From assembly GCA_040758475.1 (NCBI GenBank), contig JBFLVN010000068.1, positions 1 to 14,707 of the forward strand: a DNA stretch of 14,707 nt. The letters are read 5' to 3'. The notes beneath the pieces were generated by a model. The model did not search any database. It saw only the letters and a list, made by a program, of their open reading frames with translations, and was not told where the DNA came from. Shown here in pieces: positions 1 through 7,630 of the stretch (position 1 is its first letter; every line of letters begins with the position of its first letter). This DNA is from JBFLVN01 sp040758475. GTDB taxonomy: Bacteria > JAGRBM01. Position numbers and translations under genes: made by a program.

Positions 1-339
1 GCGGTACTTGTCCTTCACTTCGATTTCGGTGACCGACGTGGCATGGCCGGGCGCGCTCACCGTGAGTTTGTAAACTCCGGGCGGGAGTTTCATCTCGAAG
101 CGGCCCGTCGCCGGATCGATGATCACAGGGATGGCCGCGCCGCCGCTTTTGGGCTCGGCCAGGATCGCGGCACCCGAGACCACGCCCGTGGGACCGGTGA
201 GGGTTCCTTCCAGGACTCCCTCCGGGACGCGCGCCTTCTTGAGCGGAATGTTGAGGGAGGGCCCGCCTTGCGCGGAAGAGATGGCCGCTCCCGCCAGCAG
301 TGCCGCCGTAAAGAAGAGAAGAAATTTCCGGATGATCAT
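1..339 (-). CDS. Secreted protein with carboxypeptidase-regulatory-like domain (partial, C-terminus outside window)
   Basis: The first 113 codons are present; the gene continues past base 1. The protein begins with a Sec signal peptide: MIIRKF, then a hydrophobic stretch (LLFFTAALLAGAAI), with likely cleavage near SSAQ. The rest reads as a small beta-sandwich of the CarboxypepD_reg/PEGA-like type. It has a VLEGTLTGPTGVVSGAAI strand pair, the turn PATGRFEMKLPPGVYKL, and then SAPGHAT, the usual 'transition-phase extracellular' signature (G-x-Y-x-L, xxPGH). Such domains are found in surface or periplasmic proteins and are not enzymes in themselves. The ATG at 337-339 is preceded by AGGGGA with 8 nt spacing, and the gene lies 21 nt downstream of the nitroreductase gene, so the two are probably cotranscribed. 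The role of the full protein is unknown because most of it may lie outside the window. Confidence 0.8.
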   Translation of the reverse strand, partial: MIIRKFLLFFTAALLAGAAISSAQGGPSLNIPLKKARVPEGVLEGTLTGPTGVVSGAAILAEPKSGGAAIPVIIDPATGRFEMKLPPGVYKLTVSAPGHATSVTEIEVKDKYR

Positions 340-360
340 GGTGAACGTCCCCTAATATGC

Positions 361-996
361 TTACGCCGCGAAGTAATTGTAACTAAAAACGTCGGAGATG
401 GCGGGCTGCCGGTGCCGCTCCTGGCGGGAGAGCATCCGGTCGTAGTACTGGGCAAAATCGTTGATGACGGGCAGGCCGAGGAACGCCTCTCCTTCGGCCC
501 GGGGATGCCCGGCGGCCAGGAGGGCCACGACCCGGTGGCCGTTTGGTATCCGGCACGCCCGCCGGATGGCCCGCTCGTCGTACTTGAGGGCGAGGGAGGT
601 CCCGAGCCCTACTTGGTGGGCCATGAGGGCGGCCCGTTCGAGGGCGATGGCCGCGTCCACGAGATAGAGGGGCACCCCGTCGCGTTTCTTGGCCGCCGCC
701 GGCCGTGCGCAACAGACCAGGATGGCGGGGGCCGAGCGGATCCAGAAGTTGAGTTTGTGGAAACCCGCCGTGGCGGCGTCCTGGACTTTCTTGAGCACCG
801 CCGGGTCGTTGACGACCACGAGGTGCCAGGAGTGGTCCTTGCCCCAGACGGGGGCGGTCGCCGCCGCGCGGACGACGAGGTCGAGCAGCCGCTCGTCGAC
901 GGCGCGGGGCTCGAAGTTGCGGACGGACCGCTGCTCCCCCAGGAATTCAAGAAACTCCTGCCCGGCCCCGAAGGGGTTTCCGTTTTCCGGCTCCAT
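361..996 (-). CDS. Nitroreductase family protein (FMN-dependent oxidoreductase)
   Basis: A 211-residue protein of the usual nitroreductase length. The N-terminal FMN-phosphate motif is present as R23-S24-V-R26-N-F. It is followed by a helix ending in APVWGKDHSWHLVVV, equivalent to the family's 'PSxxNxQPWxFxVV' segment. The central helix ALERAALMAHQVGLGTS is the conserved FMN-binding and dimer-interface segment. The C-terminal GLPVINDF sits where family members have 'G.p'. Family members are cytoplasmic NAD(P)H-dependent flavoproteins that reduce quinones, nitroaromatics or metabolic intermediates; the substrate cannot be assigned here. The ATG at 994-996 is the only usable in-frame start, since a TAG stop lies just upstream. 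A GGGGAG sequence lies directly against the ATG with no spacer, so initiation may be leaderless or inefficient. It is transcribed divergently from the transglutaminase gene across 52 bp. Confidence 0.9.
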   Translation of the reverse strand: MEPENGNPFGAGQEFLEFLGEQRSVRNFEPRAVDERLLDLVVRAAATAPVWGKDHSWHLVVVNDPAVLKKVQDAATAGFHKLNFWIRSAPAILVCCARPAAAKKRDGVPLYLVDAAIALERAALMAHQVGLGTSLALKYDERAIRRACRIPNGHRVVALLAAGHPRAEGEAFLGLPVINDFAQYYDRMLSRQERHRQPAISDVFSYNYFAA

Positions 997-1048
997 CTCC
1001 CCATACTATGCGTTAGCCCGCAAGCGACGGCAACGAGGCGGGGAATTC

Positions 1049-3151
1049 ATGCCGCTAAAGCGCCACCTGGAGATCACGGCCTTTTTCCTGTGCGCCGTTT
1101 CCGCGGCAGCCTATGCCGGGAGCGAGGCGCGGGCCTTCCCCGAGGCGCTTTTTTTCCTGTTGGGCGTTCCCCTGGGCTTCGTCCTTTCCGAGCGGGCAAG
1201 GCGGCGCGTGCCGGTGGCCCTCTGGACGGCCTTGCTCGTGGGACTCCTCGCCTGGGAGGGCCTGAGGGCTTGGCGCTTGCCGGCGGAGATGGTCCTTCGC
1301 TTCTTCGAGTTCCTCCGCTGGCTCCTCGTGGCGAAAATCTTCACCCGCGCGAGCGCCCGCGACCGCGTGCAAATCGTCCTCCTCTCGTTCTTCGTGCTGC
1401 TCGGGGCCACGGTCTACACCTATTCCATCCTGGCGGCGTTTTTCATCCTGGCCTACCTCCTGGCCGCTCCGGCCGCTTTGCTCCTCGTATCCATCGACGC
1501 GAAACGCGCCGGGGCAGAAGAATCCTTTCCCCTTCCCTTGAGAATCTATGCTTCTTCCGCCTTCATTGGCGCGATGGTCTCCTTCGCGGCGCTCGCCGTT
1601 TTCTTCTCCCTTCCCCGGCTCTCGCAGGCGCTCATACCTCTTGGCGCAGGGGCTGCCGAAGGCGATTCCCAGTATCCCCAGGATTTGGACCTCGGCCGCC
1701 GGGGTCTCCTCGCCCCAAGCGGCCGCGTTCTTTTCCGGGCGCAGGTCCATCCTCCTTTCGAGGAACCCCCTCTCTGGCGGGTTGCCGTCCTGGAACGCTT
1801 CGATGGCCGGCGGTGGAGCAAGGGCCAGACCAATCTCCATCCGTTCTTCCAGTTTTCCCGGGGGGCCTTCACGGGCGGGAAGGAGAGCCCCCGGGGGGCG
1901 CCCGAACGGGAAATCCGTTTCGAGCTTCGCCCCCTCCAGCTTCCGGCCCTGCTCGTTCCGTCGTCGTGGGCGTTTTCTTCTCCTGGACGATTTCTCGTCC
2001 AAGGGCCTTTTTCCGACATCTTTCAATCGACGGACGGCAGGCTTCTCTTCAACGTTTTGCGCACCTTCCAGAGCGGGGGACTGCCCCTCGAATACGTGTT
2101 GGGCCGCCTGCCGGATCGCGCGAAGGCGCGCGAACCGCCGCCAGCCCTTCCGGAGGGTCTTCCTCCGCCGCTCTTCGTGCCGCGGGAACTCGATCCGCGG
2201 ATTCGGGCGCTCGCCTTGGAGATCGGTGCGGGGAGCGAAGATCGCCGGCCCGCCGCCGTGGCCCACGCCGTCGAGCGGTACCTTTCTTCGAACTACGCCT
2301 ACGCGCTCGGCTCGCCGCCAGCCGCTGATCCCCTCGCGGCTTTTCTCTTCGAGCGCAGGGAAGGGCACTGCGAGTACTTCGCTTCGGCGGCGGCCGTCCT
2401 GCTCCGGACGCTTGGCGTTCCCGCCCGGGTTGTGACCGGGTTTGCTTCGGGGGAGTTCGATCCGGATTCTTCCGAATGGGTGGTCCGCGAGAGCGACGCC
2501 CACGCCTGGGTGGAGGCCTTCGACCCCGAGGAGGGGTGGATCACGGTAGACCCTTCGCCCCGGGACCTCGCGGCCGAGCACGCCCGGATGGGGCGCCTTC
2601 GCCTCGAAATCGAATCCTGGCGCCAGCGGGGCGAGATGTGGTGGTACCAATGGGTGCTGCGGTATTCCCTGGCGGATCAGGTGGGGCTCGCGGCCAGGGC
2701 GTTTTCGGGGTTGAGCACGGGGGGCTCCCGCGCCCGGCAGTTCGTGCCCCGGAATCTGGATGGAAGCCGGTGGGGAACCGTTCTCCAGTGGCTCGTTCCC
2801 GGCCTGATCGGCGCGGGGCTCCTTGGATGGATGCTGCTGGGGCTTCGCCGCTCCTCCGGTTCGCGGGAACTTCCGGGCCCCCGGTTCTCCCGCATTCTCC
2901 GGCCACTTTATCGGGAAGCGAAGCGGCGTGGTTTCCCCGTGACGCCTTCCACGACGCCCGCCGAGGCGGTCCGTGCCCTCTCCCGCGGCGCCTCTCCATC
3001 TTCCGCCAGGGAACTCGAAGCCTGGGCCGGCAAATACAACGCGGCCCGATTCGGATTCGCGGAGAGCACGGGGATGGAAAAGCACCTCAAGATCGAGTGG
3101 CGGCGGATTTCCCGGTCTCTCAAGGACGCTTCCCGTCCCGCCGCTGATTGA
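1049..3151 (+). CDS. TgpA-type membrane transglutaminase-like protein (DUF3488 - transglutaminase core - DUF4129)
   Basis: A 700-residue protein with the domain order of Pseudomonas TgpA. Residues ~5-190 form a bundle of hydrophobic helices (DUF3488). Residues ~190-560 are periplasmic and contain the transglutaminase-like core. A single transmembrane helix near residues 575-600 (WLVPGLIGAGLLGWMLLGL) follows, then a cytoplasmic DUF4129 tail (RFSRILRPLYREAKRRG). The triad is visible: C441 in EGHCEYFAS, H485 in SDAHAWVEAF and D501 in ITVDPSPRD. The segment DLDLGRRGLLAPSGRVLFRA matches the conserved entry to the periplasmic part of this family. The physiological substrate of TgpA proteins is not well defined; in Pseudomonas aeruginosa the gene is essential. 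The usual MoxR ATPase and DUF58 neighbours are absent from this locus. The start was chosen at the ATG at 1049 because GAGGCGGGG precedes it and the first helix follows directly; a longer in-frame extension upstream overlaps the nitroreductase gene and looks non-coding. Confidence 0.92.
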   Translation: MPLKRHLEITAFFLCAVSAAAYAGSEARAFPEALFFLLGVPLGFVLSERARRRVPVALWTALLVGLLAWEGLRAWRLPAEMVLRFFEFLRWLLVAKIFTRASARDRVQIVLLSFFVLLGATVYTYSILAAFFILAYLLAAPAALLLVSIDAKRAGAEESFPLPLRIYASSAFIGAMVSFAALAVFFSLPRLSQALIPLGAGAAEGDSQYPQDLDLGRRGLLAPSGRVLFRAQVHPPFEEPPLWRVAVLERFDGRRWSKGQTNLHPFFQFSRGAFTGGKESPRGAPEREIRFELRPLQLPALLVPSSWAFSSPGRFLVQGPFSDIFQSTDGRLLFNVLRTFQSGGLPLEYVLGRLPDRAKAREPPPALPEGLPPPLFVPRELDPRIRALALEIGAGSEDRRPAAVAHAVERYLSSNYAYALGSPPAADPLAAFLFERREGHCEYFASAAAVLLRTLGVPARVVTGFASGEFDPDSSEWVVRESDAHAWVEAFDPEEGWITVDPSPRDLAAEHARMGRLRLEIESWRQRGEMWWYQWVLRYSLADQVGLAARAFSGLSTGGSRARQFVPRNLDGSRWGTVLQWLVPGLIGAGLLGWMLLGLRRSSGSRELPGPRFSRILRPLYREAKRRGFPVTPSTTPAEAVRALSRGASPSSARELEAWAGKYNAARFGFAESTGMEKHLKIEWRRISRSLKDASRPAAD

Positions 3152-3184
3152 CCGGCACGCCGGCGTGCAAGTACGCTTCGCGCC

Positions 3185-3694
3185 ATGCCCCAGGGGACGG
3201 AAGAAATTCTCCGGAAGAGTTATCTCTTCGCCAAGCTCTCGAACGAGGAGCTCTCGGAAGTAGCCAAGGTCCTGCGCGAGGAGACCTACGAGCCGGGGGC
3301 GTACGTGGTCAAGGAAGGGGACCCCGGCGAATCCCTCTACCTCGTGGCTGCCGGCGGCGTAAACGTTACCAAGGAACCCGACAACCACTTCCTTTCGTAC
3401 CTGGGAGCGGGGGGGTATTTCGGCGAAATGGCCCTCTTTCTCCCCAATTCGAGACGCACGGCGAGCTGCGTCGCCATGCTCAAGACCACGTGCCTCATCC
3501 TCGAAAAGAGCGCCTTGGAAGGATTCTGTCTCTCCCGGCCCGCCATCGGGGTGAAGATCTATCAGGAAATTATCCGGGCGCTGGCCGAGCGGCTCGCAGC
3601 CACGAGCGCGGATCTCGCCATGCTGATGAAGTCCCAAGTGAGCAAGCAGGACCAGGTTTCCGAAATGGCCGCCGCTTTCCGGAACCGGAAGTAG
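3185..3694 (+). CDS. Cyclic nucleotide-binding domain protein (Crp-like sensor domain without DNA-binding domain)
   Basis: A 169-residue protein made almost wholly of one cNMP-binding beta-barrel (about residues 15-125). The opening L14-F-A-K-L-S and the turn E36-P-G-A-Y-V-V-K-E-G-D-P-G-E-S-L-Y are typical. The phosphate-binding cassette is present as F79-G-E-M-A-L-F-L-P-N with R90-R-T-A, including the glutamate and arginine that contact the nucleotide ribose-phosphate in canonical members. The C-terminal ~45 residues are helical (IYQEIIRALAERLAATSADL) and charged, like the C-helix of Crp, but no helix-turn-helix follows. It therefore probably acts as a soluble signal-binding module on a partner protein, not as a transcription factor; this is inference. 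It starts 33 bp after the transglutaminase stop on the same strand. No clear Shine-Dalgarno is seen, so translation may depend on the upstream gene. Confidence 0.88.
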   Translation: MPQGTEEILRKSYLFAKLSNEELSEVAKVLREETYEPGAYVVKEGDPGESLYLVAAGGVNVTKEPDNHFLSYLGAGGYFGEMALFLPNSRRTASCVAMLKTTCLILEKSALEGFCLSRPAIGVKIYQEIIRALAERLAATSADLAMLMKSQVSKQDQVSEMAAAFRNRK

Positions 3695-4771
3695 TCAGAC
3701 CCCTTCGCCCATTTCCTTCGGGCTTACGCCAAAGCGCTCCAGCCAATCGTCGAACGTTTTTTCGGATAACGGGAATTTGAGGGCGAGTTCTCCGCGCTTC
3801 CAGAGCATGCGGGGCGCGCCGCGAAGCGCCTCCAGGTCCGCCCGGACGACGGTCTGGACGAGCCGCGGAAGACCGTGCCGCTCGACGAATTTCCCGGCCG
3901 TGCCGCGTTTTTCCTTCGCCATCCGGTAATGGGCCGAAAAACGCTCGGCCGTGGCGCCGGGGAGTTCGAGAAGACGCCTAGCCGGGAAATGCTTGAGAGC
4001 GGTCCAGATGCGGTTGCGTTCGATGAGCCGGAGGCGTTTGGGAGAAGCCTCGCCCAGGGACGAAGAACCCTTGTGATAAGCCCGGGCGCCGGGGAGAAGG
4101 ATGCAAGTTCCCCCCGTCCGGCGGATGCGAAGGCCCAGTTCGAAATCTTCCCCGTAGGCGAAGTAGTCCTCGTCGAAGGTCCCCGCTTTTTCGAGGGCCT
4201 GCCGCCGGTAGAGGGCCGCAGCTCCGGAGGGGCAGAAGACTTCCCGGGGCTCATCCCATTTTCCGCCATCGGATTCCCCGTGGGCGAGTCCCCGGTTCTG
4301 GCCGTCGGCGCAGAAGGTCAGGCCCACGTTGTCCAGTTTTTCACAAGCCCCGTCCTGGTAGAGCTTCACGGCGAACATGGCGGCTTCGGGGTGGCGGGTG
4401 GCGGCGCCCGCCGCCGATTCGAGGAAATCCGGGGCCAGGAAGGCGTCGCTGTTCAGGACGAAAAATAATTCCCCCCGGCCGCTCGCGAAGGCGGCGTTGT
4501 GGGCGGCGGAAAATCCCTGGTTGCCTGAGAACGTGAGGAGCTGGATGCGGCCCGGGAATCCCCCGCGCCGAGCCCCGTCGAGGATCTGGCGTACGCGGCG
4601 TTCCGAACCATCGGTGGAACCGTTGTCGACGACGATAAGCTCGAAGAGTTCGCGCGGCTGGGCGAGCACCCTCTCCAGGCACTCTTCGACCGTTTTGCCG
4701 CCGTTCCAGTTGGCGATCGAGAGGGTGAAGAGCGGCCGGCCGCCGCCGGATGCACCGGGTTGGCGTTTCAC
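3695..4771 (-). CDS. Family 2 glycosyltransferase (rhamnosyltransferase-like)
   Basis: A 358-residue GT-A glycosyltransferase. The nucleotide-sugar fold opens with LSIANWNGG (residues 17-25), then LIVVDNGSTDGS (45-56). The metal/nucleotide motif is N107-S-D-A in FFVLNSDAFL. The acceptor/base region is FDEDYFAYGEDFELGLR, with GED at 207-209. These are features of WbbL/RfbN-like enzymes that transfer a sugar onto lipid-linked glycans, on the cytoplasmic face of the membrane; donor and acceptor are unknown. The last ~100 residues form a basic helical tail. The chosen start is the GTG at 4769-4771, which overlaps the lipoprotein stop (GTGA) with GGGGGAT upstream; an in-frame GTG at 4801 would add 10 residues but lies inside the upstream gene. 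Its stop abuts the stop of the convergent cNMP-binding gene with no intervening base. No other cell-wall or LPS gene is in the window. Confidence 0.88.
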   Translation of the reverse strand: MKRQPGASGGGRPLFTLSIANWNGGKTVEECLERVLAQPRELFELIVVDNGSTDGSERRVRQILDGARRGGFPGRIQLLTFSGNQGFSAAHNAAFASGRGELFFVLNSDAFLAPDFLESAAGAATRHPEAAMFAVKLYQDGACEKLDNVGLTFCADGQNRGLAHGESDGGKWDEPREVFCPSGAAALYRRQALEKAGTFDEDYFAYGEDFELGLRIRRTGGTCILLPGARAYHKGSSSLGEASPKRLRLIERNRIWTALKHFPARRLLELPGATAERFSAHYRMAKEKRGTAGKFVERHGLPRLVQTVVRADLEALRGAPRMLWKRGELALKFPLSEKTFDDWLERFGVSPKEMGEGV

Positions 4772-5256
4772 AGGAAATCCCCCGGAGCGGCGGGCCGCCA
4801 CGCGGCGCGCGTGACGCGCCAGAGTTCCTTCTCTTCTTCCGCGAATTCGAATTCGAAGCGGTAGAGGTCGGCCCTCGCGCCGGCCAGGTCGCCGGCTCCG
4901 GCGATGGGGGTTCCGGCGAGGGCGGCCAGCACGACGGCCTGCGCCTTTCCCGGTTCGAGGATCGTGATTTCCCCGATGCGGGTAAACACGTAAATGGATT
5001 TGTGTTGGTAGAAGTAGAAGGTGAGAACTCCCGCCACTTGCTGCTTGTCGTTCCCCTGGCCGTCCCGGTACTGCTCGGAAACGAAATCCTTGAGGCTTCC
5101 GATGTCTCTCTGGGCGGCGAGGGCCTCGATGCGGGCGATGCTCTGGCGGACCTGTTCTTCGGGGGCCGCGGGCGGTGACTTGCAGGAGGAGAGGCCCAGG
5201 ATCAGGGCCCCGGCCAGGAGTCGGGCGGCGCGCGTTCGAAAAGGTAAATCGTTCAT
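4768..5256 (-). CDS. Putative lipoprotein, NTF2-like
   Basis: A 162-residue protein starting MNDLPFRTRAARLL, with a hydrophobic segment ending in the lipobox L22-S-S-C25. It is therefore a lipidated envelope protein; a Lys follows the Cys, so sorting to the outer membrane is likely. The mature part begins with a helix (EEQVRQSIARIEALAAQRDIGSL). Alternating strands follow (VAGVLTFYFYQH, IYVFTRIGEITI, AQAVVLAAL, DLYRFEFEFA, LWRVTRAAW). This alpha-plus-beta order resembles small NTF2/SnoaL-like proteins; that is a fold-level inference, not a family match I recognise. The ATG at 5254-5256 was chosen over an earlier in-frame GTG/ATG because it gives a clean lipoprotein signal. Its TGA overlaps the GTG start of the glycosyltransferase by 4 bp, so the two are translationally coupled. 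It is divergent from the large periplasmic-protein gene. Confidence 0.78.
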   Translation of the reverse strand: MNDLPFRTRAARLLAGALILGLSSCKSPPAAPEEQVRQSIARIEALAAQRDIGSLKDFVSEQYRDGQGNDKQQVAGVLTFYFYQHKSIYVFTRIGEITILEPGKAQAVVLAALAGTPIAGAGDLAGARADLYRFEFEFAEEEKELWRVTRAAWRPAAPGDFL

Positions 5257-5291
5257 TTGGATACCCCGGGGCGGATGGGGGGGCGGCTGCC

Positions 5292-5319
5292 TTGACCCCT
5301 CCGGCCAGGATTCTAGACT
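5292..5319 (+). promoter_or_regulatory. Putative sigma-70 promoter for the large secreted-protein/ccdA operon
   Basis: A -35 box TTGACC (5292-5297) and a -10 box TAGACT (5314-5319) are separated by 16 bp. Transcription would start near 5326, giving a leader of about 63 nt to the ATG at 5389. The -35 is a 5/6 match and the -10 a 4/6 match to the consensus. The -10 overlaps the -10 of an opposite-facing promoter. Confidence 0.4.
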
Positions 5320-5337
5320 TCTCTTACTTGCGTGCAA
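5310..5337 (-). promoter_or_regulatory. Putative divergent promoter for the lipoprotein/glycosyltransferase pair
   Basis: On the minus strand, TTGCAC (5332-5337) lies 16 bp from TAGAAT (5310-5315, a 5/6 match to the -10 consensus). The two facing -10 elements share bases 5314-5315 around the palindrome TCTAGA (5312-5317). The -35 is weak (3/6), so this call rests mainly on the -10 and the location. Confidence 0.33.
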
Positions 5338-5388
5338 CGGGGTTTGCGGAACGCAGGGGCTCTGAGGGAGGGGAGGCCGCACCCGTCG

Positions 5389-7575
5389 ATGTCTTTTATT
5401 AATTTTCAGCGCAAATCCTTCTTTTTGGCGGCCTTGCTAGGTGCGCTCTTCGTGTTCCCGGCAGGTTTGACGCACGCCAAAGATCTCATTTTCGACACCC
5501 CGAGCCAGAGCGCTCTTGTGCGGGTGATCGAAGGGCGGCTCCTGGGGCCCTTTCTCGATCAACCCATCGCGAATCTCCGCGCCTACGCCAATTACGGGCA
5601 GGGACTTGAAGCCGTTCCCTTCCAGGTGGATGAGAAAAACGCCGAGAGCGAATACGTCCTCGACGAAATAGGTTCCGACCCGGCCGACGAGAAACCGGGA
5701 ATCCTGGACGAGAACGACGAACTCGTCGTCCGCCTCGTGGACGCGGGCCTGAAAAGCCACCAAGGCCTCTGGCCCGCGGGGAGCAAACTCGCGCGGGAAC
5801 TCGAACTCTCCGACCCTTCGACCGGCCGCCGGGGATACTTCTACCTCTTTTCCTTCGATTCGCCGCCGCCGCTCTCGCCCCTCCGTCCCACGCGGTACGA
5901 CCGGGAGCGGGACGAACTCGAGTCCGATTTCCTCAAAGTCGGGTTTATCAAAGAACACCCCTTCATTTTCAATTGGGTCAGCTCTTCGAGCTTTGATAAA
6001 GGCAAAAAGGAGAACATCGTCGACCGCCTCAAAGTCCGCACCAAGGCCCGCGCGCTTGGCGAACTCGTCACGATCAATCTGGACGAAGAGGAAATCCGCA
6101 GTTCCCTCAAAGGTGTGCGCGTAGGACCCGTCCGCGTGATCCGGGTGATCGGCGCCAGGGCCAAGATCGGACCTATGCCCGAAATTCCCTTCGACATCAA
6201 CTATCTCTTTTCGGGCCGCCTCGTTCAGGTGCCGGTGGAGTTCCGGCTCCCCGCTTCCATCAGCGAGTTTTTGAGCGAATTGGACATCGAAATAGGCATC
6301 GACTTTCGTGACATCCGTGGTTCGACGTTCTCCACTCTGGCCATCAACAAAGGGACGCTCGTGGACGGAAAACTCTCTCCCACGGAAAAGAGCGTGCTCC
6401 TCGGGGACGAAGAATGGATCATGGTGAACGGCCGGGGGATGAACCTCTTCGGCGTGATCGATTTGGACAGGACGCTCACGCTCCGCAAGGAAGTCCACTT
6501 CCTTGACGACCCGCAGTCTTCCCGGCCTCCGGAATCCGTCGCCGGCCAGTTGCCGGAAATCGGGTTCCGTCTCCTCAACTGGAAGTCCCTGGAAGGCGGG
6601 CGCGCTTATTCCTTCCACGCAACCGTGGCGGACCTGGCGGGATTCCCGGCGGGCGGCGGCCGCGGTTTCTACAAGGCGATCCACCACCCGCCCCAGGTCA
6701 GCCTGGGGCAGGGCGCTCCGCCCAAAGCCCTTCTCGTCCACGATGCTTCGGCTCCGGCCCAGACGATTGGGGCGGTCGAGGCGGCCTTGCGGGCTACCGC
6801 CAAGGGCGGGCTTGAAGGTCTTTCGATCGACCGCTTCCCCCTTAATCGGAGCGCCCGCACGGCGGATTTGGAGGCCATCGCCTCGCGGCGGGCGGACGTC
6901 GTGGTTTTTCTGGCCGACGCCAATCAATCCGAGGCCCGGGAGATCGTGGCCCGGCGCGGGAGCCAGGTCGTTTACGCTTCTGCCGATGCGGGCTCCGACC
7001 CCTTACGGCTTCCGCCCGACCGGGTGATCGCCATGATCCGCCAGTGCGTTCCCGAGCGGAGCAAGGTCCTTTTCGTGACCGGCTCTTCCACGGGGGCGGC
7101 CCTCTGGCCCTCTTACCAGGAGGCGGCGCAGCAGGCCGGGGTCAATCTGGTGCACTTCCAGATGCCCAAGGGGGCTTCGCCCGCCCAGGCGCTTCTCCCG
7201 GTGGCGCAGGATGCGTCGGCTATTTTCATTCCACCGGGGCCCTACTGGACCGAGAAGGATTACCAGCGCCTCCGCGAGGCCGTGCAAGCGTTAGCCAAGG
7301 CGCCACGCCCCGTCCCCGTTTTCGCGGCCGGCAAGGCGGCCGTCGAGAAGGGGGCCGTCCTCGGGCTGGACGCGGCGGCCGCGGTTTCCCCCGAAATGAT
7401 CGCCACCCAGGCTGCGGCCACCCTGCTCGGGCAGAAGGCGCCCACCTCCAAGGGATCGGAGGAAACGGGTACCACGACGCTCTACCTGAATACGGACACG
7501 CTCCGGCAGAGCCGCTTGCAACTCCCCATCCAGGTTCTCAAGATCGCCAAGCGGATCGGCGCGGGCGAGCAATAA
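5389..7575 (+). CDS. Large secreted protein: unrecognised N-terminal region fused to an ABC_sub_bind-like periplasmic binding domain
   Basis: A 728-residue protein with a Sec signal peptide (MSFINFQRKSFF, hydrophobic core to A25, cleavage likely after T28-H-A30). Residues ~31-440 are rich in predicted beta strands, carry a VPFQVDE motif at 76-82 and the acidic repeat-like LDENDELVVRL, and match no family I can name. Residues ~445-728 read as the ABC transporter substrate-binding fold of the ABC_sub_bind (TrpX-like) family. Visible elements are KALLVHDASAPAQTIGAVEAALR, then RRADVVVFLADAN, SKVLFVTGSS, ASAIFIPPGPYWTEK, PVPVFAAG, and a closing LYLNTDTLRQSRLQLP followed by a helix, as in that family's 'NxxTAxxLGLxIP' end. 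There is no neighbouring ABC permease or ATPase. The start at ATG 5389 was preferred because it puts the signal peptide at the N-terminus; a purine-rich GGGAGGGGAGG lies ~12 nt upstream. ccdA follows after 161 bp. Its ligand is unknown. Confidence 0.78.
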   Translation: MSFINFQRKSFFLAALLGALFVFPAGLTHAKDLIFDTPSQSALVRVIEGRLLGPFLDQPIANLRAYANYGQGLEAVPFQVDEKNAESEYVLDEIGSDPADEKPGILDENDELVVRLVDAGLKSHQGLWPAGSKLARELELSDPSTGRRGYFYLFSFDSPPPLSPLRPTRYDRERDELESDFLKVGFIKEHPFIFNWVSSSSFDKGKKENIVDRLKVRTKARALGELVTINLDEEEIRSSLKGVRVGPVRVIRVIGARAKIGPMPEIPFDINYLFSGRLVQVPVEFRLPASISEFLSELDIEIGIDFRDIRGSTFSTLAINKGTLVDGKLSPTEKSVLLGDEEWIMVNGRGMNLFGVIDLDRTLTLRKEVHFLDDPQSSRPPESVAGQLPEIGFRLLNWKSLEGGRAYSFHATVADLAGFPAGGGRGFYKAIHHPPQVSLGQGAPPKALLVHDASAPAQTIGAVEAALRATAKGGLEGLSIDRFPLNRSARTADLEAIASRRADVVVFLADANQSEAREIVARRGSQVVYASADAGSDPLRLPPDRVIAMIRQCVPERSKVLFVTGSSTGAALWPSYQEAAQQAGVNLVHFQMPKGASPAQALLPVAQDASAIFIPPGPYWTEKDYQRLREAVQALAKAPRPVPVFAAGKAAVEKGAVLGLDAAAAVSPEMIATQAAATLLGQKAPTSKGSEETGTTTLYLNTDTLRQSRLQLPIQVLKIAKRIGAGEQ

Positions 7576-7630
7576 CGATTTAAATGAAGGAACGTTAACG
7601 AAGAGTTCCGGTTCCGTGGGAGCAATCGTT

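Noticed and set aside
43..2328. A 761-codon open frame on the plus strand across the nitroreductase and transglutaminase genes
   Set aside because: It is antisense to the nitroreductase and out of frame with the transglutaminase. Its product is Arg/Gly/Pro-rich low-complexity sequence with no domain, as expected from a GC-rich shadow frame.
1055..3637. An 860-codon open frame on the minus strand opposite the transglutaminase gene
   Set aside because: Antisense to a gene with clear catalytic motifs; the composition (Glu/Gly/Arg/Pro) is that of a GC-rich shadow and no family motif is present.
5437..6927. A 496-codon minus-strand frame opposite the large secreted protein
   Set aside because: Mirror of codon periodicity in a GC-rich gene; it lacks a recognisable domain and sits inside a gene with signal peptide and binding-fold motifs.
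7589..7609. GGAAC/GTTCC inverted repeat after the large secreted-protein gene as a terminator
   Set aside because: The stem is only 5 bp with an 11-nt loop and there is no T-run; not enough to call termination.
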